In this document: in pieces, positions 8,052 through 11,833 of the stretch | Numbering within the stretch: the stretch's first letter is position 1 | Layout of the letters: every line of letters begins with the position of its first letter | Assembly: GCA_031401535.1 (NCBI GenBank) | Contig: JANNRP010000243.1 | Span: 1-11,833, forward strand | Origin: JAKFWF01 sp031401535 | GTDB lineage: Bacteria; Pseudomonadota; Alphaproteobacteria; Rhizobiales; Hyphomicrobiaceae | DNA length: 11,833 nucleotides | Direction: 5' to 3' | Notes under the pieces: model-generated | What the model was told of the DNA's origin: nothing | The model's input: the letters and a program-made list of their open reading frames with translations, nothing else | The model's database searches: none | Made by a program: the position numbers and the translations under genes

Positions 8052-8963
8052 ATGCCGTCCACGAGCGCTACAATTCACGGCGTGACGCACAGCCGGACGG
8101 CATTCCCTGTGCCCGTCGGCGCCTGCGATTGCCACGTCCACGTGTTCGGCCCGGTGGCACGCTTCCCCTACGATAAGACCCGCGTCTACACGCCGGGTGA
8201 TGCCTCGATTGAAGACCTGCTCGCGCATCAAACGGCGCTCGGTCTGTCACGGCTCGTCATCGTCCATCCGAGCCCCTATGGCATCGACAATCGCTGCTCG
8301 ATCGATGCGCTGCACAGGCTTGGAGCCCGGGCGCGCGGCGTGGCGGTGATAGATCCGGCGACGATCAGCGACACCGAATTGAAGAGCATGCATGCCAGCG
8401 GTATGCGAGGGGCGCGCGCCAATCTCTCGACGACCGGGATCAGCGATCCGTCGGCGGCATGGGATATCCTGCGGCGACTAGCTGATCGTGTGGGGCCGCT
8501 GGGGTGGCACGTGCAGACATTTACGGCAATGGCGGTGATCGACGCACTTGCCGACCGGCTGAAGGGGCTTGGCGTCACACTGGTGGTCGACCATTTTGGT
8601 GGCGCGCGGGGGGAACTGGGCATTTCGCAACAGGGCTTTGCAAGCCTGTTGTCACTGGTCGCAGCCGGTCAGACCTACGTCAAACTGTCGGGCACGTACC
8701 GGTCATCAAAAATGGCTGATGCATCCGACATGGTGCCACTGGCGCGCGCGCTGATCGATACCAACCCAAAGCGGATGCTGTGGGGATCAGACTGGCCACA
8801 TCCAGGCGGCAGTCGGCACGCTGGGACGGAATTGGACAGCATTGAGCCGTTCCACCCGATCGACGACGGCGCCGCGCTCAATCGCCTGCACAGTTGGACG
8901 AGTTCGGCACAAGAGCTGCAGCAGATCCTGGTCGACAACCCGGCGCGGCTATACGGTTTCTGA
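8052..8963 (+). CDS. Amidohydrolase, 2-pyrone-4,6-dicarboxylate lactonase / galactarolactone isomerase group
   Basis: A 303-residue TIM-barrel amidohydrolase of the COG3618 type. The N-terminal metal-site motif is DCHVHVFGP (His28, His30), followed by FPY and Y-TPGDA, a pattern shared with LigI. The barrel then gives GMRGARANL (117-125), GWHVQ (151-155), VVDHFGG (His181) and the catalytic aspartate Asp247 in WGSDWPHP, ending in VDNPARLYGF. LigI hydrolyses 2-pyrone-4,6-dicarboxylate in lignin-aromatic breakdown. A sister group includes D-galactarolactone isomerase of Agrobacterium, which interconverts galactaro-1,5- and 1,4-lactones. Sequence alone does not decide between these. The garD and lactonase genes in the same window favour sugar-acid lactone chemistry, while coupling to prpE suggests an organic-acid route. 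No signal peptide. It converges on the aminopeptidase gene, with 4 bases between the stop codons. Confidence 0.87.
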   Translation: MPSTSATIHGVTHSRTAFPVPVGACDCHVHVFGPVARFPYDKTRVYTPGDASIEDLLAHQTALGLSRLVIVHPSPYGIDNRCSIDALHRLGARARGVAVIDPATISDTELKSMHASGMRGARANLSTTGISDPSAAWDILRRLADRVGPLGWHVQTFTAMAVIDALADRLKGLGVTLVVDHFGGARGELGISQQGFASLLSLVAAGQTYVKLSGTYRSSKMADASDMVPLARALIDTNPKRMLWGSDWPHPGGSRHAGTELDSIEPFHPIDDGAALNRLHSWTSSAQELQQILVDNPARLYGF

Positions 8964-8967
8964 TCCT

Positions 8968-10782
8968 TCAGATCGGTGCAGTGGCGGCTTTCAGCCAGGC
9001 TGCGTCGACAGCGTCCAGACTAGGCATAATCAACGCCGCAACACGTGCATGATAGGTGTTGAGCCAAGCCCGCTCGCTCGACGTCAGCAGATCGACTGCG
9101 ACCAATCGCCGATCAAATGGCACGAATGTGATGGTCTCGAAACCCATCATCGGCCGATCGCCACTGCCGACAGTCTCGAGCGGCGTTACCAGCACAAGAT
9201 TCTCAAGGCGAATGCCATAGGCGCCCTGCTTGTAGTAGCCCGGCTCATTCGAGCACAACATGCCGAGTTCCAGCACGGCCATACCGCGCCGGGAGATCGA
9301 TTGCGGCCCTTCATGCACCGACAGAAAGCTACCGACGCCGTGGCCGGTGCCGTGATCGAAATCGTGGCCATGCTCCCACAGGGGTCGACGGGCAAATGGG
9401 TCTAGTTCGATACCACGCGTACCTTTTGGGAATCGTGCCGTCGCAACGGCCATATGCCCCTTCAGCACCAGCGTCGCACGCTCCCGCATTTCGGGCGACG
9501 GCTTGCCGATGGCCACGGTGCGTGTCACGTCCGTAGTACCGTCCGGGTATTGGCCACCGGAGTCGATCAGGAACAGCTCGCCTGTTGCCAGGCGCCGGTT
9601 GGTTGCCTGGGTGACGCGGTAATGCACGATCGCGCCGTTCGGTCCTGACCCTGAGATCGTATCGAACGAGAGGTCGCGCAATTGCCCGGTCTCAGCCCGG
9701 TAGGCTTCCAACTGCTTGGCCGCATCGATTTCGTTGACATGACCTTTGGGCGCTTCACGGTCGAGCCAACTCAAAAAACGGACCATGGAGACGCCGTCTC
9801 GAATGTGCGCGGCGCGCGTGCCTTTGATTTCAGCGGTATTCTTGATGGCCTTCGCGGCAGTGCATGGATCCGCCCCGATCGAACACGCTTTCATGCCACC
9901 GAGCCGACGCACTAACCAGTAGGCAGCGGTATCCGGGTCGAGGCGAACCTTCTTGCCCGCAGCCTTCAAGGCGTCCAGCCGCTTAGGTAGCTGGTCGGGT
10001 GTGCTCAACCGACCAACCTTGACGAGGTAAGCCTTGACCTCGACGCTAAGTTTTGCCGCAGCAATAAACAGCTCCGGTTTGCCGTGTGCTGGTACCATCG
10101 CAAACGCCAGCACAACCGGGTTGTGCATTACGTCGGCGCCGCGGATATTGAACAGCCAGCATATCGAATCCGGTAAAGTCAGTATGCACGCATCCTGACT
10201 GGCATCGGACAGGCGCCGTTGCAGTTGCGCGATTTTATCCTCAGCAGCTACCCCCGCATACTTCATGGGGTGGACGCTGACCGCGCCCTCAGGTGGGGCT
10301 GGCCGTGACCGCCCCCACGCTCGATCGACCAGATTGCGACTGACAGCCTTCAATCGAAGGCCTTTCGGCTTAAAGGCCGCAGTCATGCGCTCGACGTCGG
10401 CAACCGTATGCAGCCACGGATCGAACCCGACAACGGCATCGGCCGCGAGGTGCTTGATTAACCAGTCTGTCGGCTGAACCGCTGGTACTTGGACAATTTC
10501 GTAGGTTCGAGTGTCAACCTGAGCGGGCGCCTGCAGTGTGTAGCGACCATCGACGAACAGGGCAGCTTTGGTTGTCGTTACTACAGCGGTGCCGGCCGAC
10601 CCCGTGAACCCGGTGAGCCAGCGCAAGCGCTCAGCAGAGGGTGGCACGTACTCCCCTTGATGCTCGTCGCAGCGGGGCACCAGGAATGCATCGAGGTTCG
10701 CTTGCTTCATGAAATCGCGAAGATCGCCAACTCGCCCGGCGCCCAGCGTCGGATCTGCGGTCGTTTCGAAGCTCTGAAACAT
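8968..10782 (-). CDS. Xaa-Pro aminopeptidase (aminopeptidase P, M24B family, three-domain form)
   Basis: A 604-residue cytoplasmic metallopeptidase that removes an N-terminal residue preceding proline. Two creatinase-type N-terminal domains (roughly 15-330) precede the pita-bread catalytic domain and a short C-terminal extension. The dinuclear metal ligands are all present: Asp407 and Asp418 (IDSGGQYPDGTTD), His481 (GTGHGVG), Glu513 (SNEPGYY) and Glu527 (RLENL). The HYR motif (GAIVHYRVT) carries the accessory histidine. The ligand spacing matches the long eukaryote-like form (human XPNPEP1) rather than the 440-residue E. coli PepP, which is typical of alphaproteobacteria. The start at 10782 is supported by GAGGA four bases upstream. 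It is divergent from the DUF1127 genes, with prmA on the same strand beyond them. It is a housekeeping peptidase with no obvious tie to the catabolic genes to the left. Confidence 0.94.
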   Translation of the reverse strand: MFQSFETTADPTLGAGRVGDLRDFMKQANLDAFLVPRCDEHQGEYVPPSAERLRWLTGFTGSAGTAVVTTTKAALFVDGRYTLQAPAQVDTRTYEIVQVPAVQPTDWLIKHLAADAVVGFDPWLHTVADVERMTAAFKPKGLRLKAVSRNLVDRAWGRSRPAPPEGAVSVHPMKYAGVAAEDKIAQLQRRLSDASQDACILTLPDSICWLFNIRGADVMHNPVVLAFAMVPAHGKPELFIAAAKLSVEVKAYLVKVGRLSTPDQLPKRLDALKAAGKKVRLDPDTAAYWLVRRLGGMKACSIGADPCTAAKAIKNTAEIKGTRAAHIRDGVSMVRFLSWLDREAPKGHVNEIDAAKQLEAYRAETGQLRDLSFDTISGSGPNGAIVHYRVTQATNRRLATGELFLIDSGGQYPDGTTDVTRTVAIGKPSPEMRERATLVLKGHMAVATARFPKGTRGIELDPFARRPLWEHGHDFDHGTGHGVGSFLSVHEGPQSISRRGMAVLELGMLCSNEPGYYKQGAYGIRLENLVLVTPLETVGSGDRPMMGFETITFVPFDRRLVAVDLLTSSERAWLNTYHARVAALIMPSLDAVDAAWLKAATAPI

Positions 10783-10790
10783 GTCGTCCT

Positions 10791-10804
10791 CGGATCAGGA
10801 TCCG
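10791..10804. repeat. 14-base inverted repeat next to the aminopeptidase start
   Basis: CGGATC-AG-GATCCG, with 6-base perfect arms and a 2-base centre, lies 8 bases upstream of the aminopeptidase ATG and touches its Shine-Dalgarno sequence. It could be an operator, or could affect ribosome access if transcribed. It could also be chance. Confidence 0.3.
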
Positions 10805-10825
10805 CACCATGATTCGGCGCGACAA

Positions 10826-10852
10826 GTATCTAATTATGATCATTTTATTACC
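10826..10852. promoter_or_regulatory. AT-rich divergent promoter core (candidate)
   Basis: This is the most AT-rich stretch in the window and lies between divergent genes. It holds CATAAT on the minus strand (10838-10833, five of six matches to TATAAT), suitably placed about 45 bases before the aminopeptidase ATG. On the plus strand it holds TATGAT (10835-10840, five of six). The two overlap around the palindrome ATGATCAT. Neither has a good -35 hexamer at 16-18 bases, so the call rests on composition and position. Confidence 0.3.
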
Positions 10853-10873
10853 AAACGCACGCTCAATTGTGGC

Positions 10874-10935
10874 TGCATGCACATGTCGCACTGCTGCGAT
10901 GCAACATAAACTATTCCGCAGTTGCGAAGACTGCG
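10874..10935 (+). promoter_or_regulatory. TGC/GCA-rich inverted-repeat cluster, possible PhaR-type operator
   Basis: Within about 60 bases there are TGCATGCA (10874-10881), TCGCA-CTGC-TGCGA (10886-10899), TGCTGC-GAT-GCAACA (10892-10906, one mismatch between arms) and CGCAGT-TGCGAAG-ACTGCG (10917-10935, 6-base perfect arms). Alphaproteobacterial PhaR, the repressor tied to polyhydroxyalkanoate granules, binds TGC-rich dyads of the CTGC-N3/4-GCAG type, and the third element is close to that. The match is from memory of the consensus. The arms could instead form hairpins in the leader of the downstream small gene. Confidence 0.3.
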
Positions 10936-10951
10936 TTAGACCTTCGACCAA

Positions 10952-10994
10952 TGACGCCGGAATCGAGCGTCATCCAAAGCAGGTAGCGGCGTCA
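10952..10994 (+). repeat. 7-base stem in the leader of the first DUF1127-type gene
   Basis: TGACGCC (10952-10958) and GGCGTCA (10988-10994) are perfect complements separated by 29 bases, ending 43 bases before the ATG at 11038. If transcribed they could close a long hairpin. No known riboswitch core was recognised in the loop. Confidence 0.25.
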
Positions 10995-11037
10995 GACGAT
11001 GTCCAAAACCGCTTAAAGAACCAAAGTTGAAAAGACC

Positions 11038-11280
11038 ATGAGCACATTAATAGCACTCAATGACACGTTGGATCTCGTTAACCATAAGTCGCCGCAGATC
11101 GGCTTTTGGCGTCGCGCGTTTCATGCAGTGATCAAGGCGCGTCAGCGATCAGCGCAGGTCCAGGTTCGGCGCTTTCTCGCCAATTACAATGACGCGCAGC
11201 TAACAACCTACGGCTACACGACCGTGGACATCGCCGCCATCCGTAAAGCGCTGCCGTCTATGGCCGCCTTCATCAGCTGA
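11038..11280 (+). CDS. Small DUF1127-like protein (divergent)
   Basis: An 80-residue basic protein. Its second half (about 38-70: RRFLANYNDAQLTTYGYTTV and the following DIAAIRKAL) follows the DUF1127/YjiS pattern of an Arg-rich helix, then L-x-D/N-x-x-L-x-x-x-G-x-x-x-x-D-I, but the usual DIG is replaced by TYGY. It precedes a canonical DUF1127 gene by 137 bases on the same strand, so the two look like diverged duplicates. DUF1127 proteins of alphaproteobacteria are reported to bind or affect RNA and to influence carbon and phosphate metabolism. No biochemical role can be assigned here. The ATG at 11038 has only a poor ribosome binding site (GAAAAG). Its coding status is supported by the family resemblance and position, and I am less sure of it than of the second copy. 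Confidence 0.65.
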   Translation: MSTLIALNDTLDLVNHKSPQIGFWRRAFHAVIKARQRSAQVQVRRFLANYNDAQLTTYGYTTVDIAAIRKALPSMAAFIS

Positions 11281-11417
11281 TCGCTGCCCTCAGCGCACCA
11301 GCACAACCCCGCATTTTCGTCGACACCCGTTGTCCGTAGAGCCCGGCGCTTGCGCCTTGGCTCGGTCAGGGACCGTGGTTCGTCGGCAACCCAACCAACA
11401 TATATAGGAATATCAAC
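11281..11417 (+). other. Spacer between the two DUF1127 genes with two small hairpins
   Basis: CGCTG-CCCT-CAGCG (11282-11295) begins just after the stop of the first small gene. A second hairpin, GAGCC-C-GGCG-CTTG-CGCC-TT-GGCTC (11339-11363), has an internal loop. Neither is followed by a T-run, so they may be leader or mRNA-end structures rather than intrinsic terminators. No other gene is seen here. Confidence 0.3.
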
Positions 11418-11717
11418 ATGGGCCCCATGACCGCACTTTTGACTACGGACTACAGCAGCAACACGGCGACCTCGATCCCCGAACCGAAGCGCTCGTTCGC
11501 CCGCACCTGCATTGCCGCCCTCGCAATCCTATTGGCCAATGCGCGCCGTGCAGCAAGCAATCGCCGGATGCGCGACCAGCTGGCCGACATGGATGATGCG
11601 ATGCTCAAGGACATCGGCATCGCCGACGATGAGTTGCACATGATCCGTGCTCGCTATCGTTTCACACCGCGCGCGTGGGCATCGGCCGGCATGAATGGCA
11701 GCGGCTGGGCCGGCTAA
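11418..11717 (+). CDS. DUF1127 domain-containing small protein
   Basis: A 99-residue protein with a canonical DUF1127 (YjiS-like) motif at about 54-78: RRMRDQLADMDDAMLKDIGI followed by ADDELHMIRA. The preceding helix is Ala/Arg-rich (ALAILLANARRAASNRRMR), and a 20-residue Gly/Ala/Trp tail is less typical. Start 11418 is preferred: GGAA ends 7 bases upstream, although the ATG three codons later (11427) is also possible. Family members in alphaproteobacteria have been linked to RNA turnover and to growth-phase or stress physiology. The function of this copy is not known. It converges on prmA, with 6 bases between the stop codons. Confidence 0.85.
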   Translation: MGPMTALLTTDYSSNTATSIPEPKRSFARTCIAALAILLANARRAASNRRMRDQLADMDDAMLKDIGIADDELHMIRARYRFTPRAWASAGMNGSGWAG

Positions 11718-11723
11718 GCCCAG

Positions 11724-11833
11724 CTACCGCTTTGCGAGCGTCAACGTCGCCCAGCCGACGATCCGGTCATGGCGCTGAAGTTCAAATCCTGATGCCACGT
11801 AGGCCGCAGATACTTCAGCGGCCTGCGGGACCA
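11724..11833 (-). CDS. prmA: Ribosomal protein L11 methyltransferase, C-terminal end (partial)
   Basis: Only the last 35 codons are in the window; the gene runs off the right edge. The minus-strand frame ends at a TAG (11726-11724). It reads EVSAAYVASGFELQRHDRIV followed by GWATLTLAKR, matching the PrmA C-terminus: a helix E-x-x-x-AAY, then GF-x-L, then G/E-W-x-TL-x-L and a basic end. PrmA trimethylates ribosomal protein L11 in the cytoplasm using SAM. Aminopeptidase P and prmA are commonly close together in alphaproteobacteria, as I recall, which supports the call. The piece is short, so another small Rossmann methyltransferase cannot be excluded. Confidence 0.7.
   Translation of the reverse strand, partial: VPQAAEVSAAYVASGFELQRHDRIVGWATLTLAKR

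Noticed and set aside
7499..8062. A 187-codon minus-strand frame rich in His/Asp opposite the prpE C-terminus
   Set aside because: The His/Asp richness arises from the complement of PrpE codons. It has no conserved pattern and lies fully antisense to conserved PrpE motifs.
11339..11363. Imperfect hairpin as an intrinsic terminator of the first DUF1127-type gene
   Set aside because: No T-run follows and the stem has an internal loop, so I list it only as a possible RNA structure.
11401..11406. TATATA as a -10 box for the second DUF1127 gene
   Set aside because: Transcription would begin about 5 bases before the ATG and exclude the GGAA ribosome binding site. The upstream -35 match (TTCGTC) is poor.
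1..11833. Mobile elements, CRISPR arrays, tRNA or rRNA genes, integration sites
   Set aside because: No transposase or integrase sequence, regularly spaced repeats, tRNA-like cloverleaf or rRNA segment was recognised on either strand.

Overview
The window is about 11.8 kb of GC-rich, gene-dense chromosomal DNA, most likely from an alphaproteobacterium. I infer this from three things: a large aminopeptidase P near a ribosomal L11 methyltransferase (prmA), small arginine-rich DUF1127 proteins between them, and overall codon and GC usage. Genus cannot be fixed from the sequence. I see no insertion sequence, phage gene, CRISPR array, tRNA or rRNA, and no clearly broken gene.

Left block (20-4551, minus strand). 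Four genes run right to left as a probable operon: an epoxide-hydrolase-like alpha/beta hydrolase, a small class I SAM-dependent methyltransferase, galactarate dehydratase (garD) and an SMP-30/gluconolactonase-family lactonase. The operon may continue past the left edge. GarD and the lactonase together point to catabolism of an aldaric acid such as galactarate or its lactone. The role of the hydrolase and methyltransferase there is not obvious.

Central block (4766-8963, plus strand). It starts divergently from the left block across a 214-base gap. It encodes a fosmidomycin-resistance-type MFS exporter (fsr), a propionyl-CoA synthetase (prpE) and an amidohydrolase of the 2-pyrone-4,6-dicarboxylate lactonase / galactarolactone isomerase group. 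prpE and the amidohydrolase are tightly coupled: the ribosome binding site of the second overlaps the stop codon of the first. The amidohydrolase family includes aldarolactone isomerases, so it could work with the left operon, but this is inference.

Right block (8968-11833). A three-domain Xaa-Pro aminopeptidase (minus strand) converges on the amidohydrolase with only 4 bases between stop codons. A 255-base divergent spacer follows. It holds an AT-rich promoter-like core and a TGC/GCA-rich cluster of inverted repeats resembling PhaR-type operators. Two small DUF1127-type genes are then read on the plus strand, the first divergent and the second canonical. At the right edge the last 35 codons of prmA are visible on the minus strand.

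Most of the window is ordinary metabolism. The points most worth a second look are the mixed gene content of the garD operon, the possible link of the amidohydrolase to galactarolactone metabolism, and the repeat cluster upstream of the DUF1127 pair.
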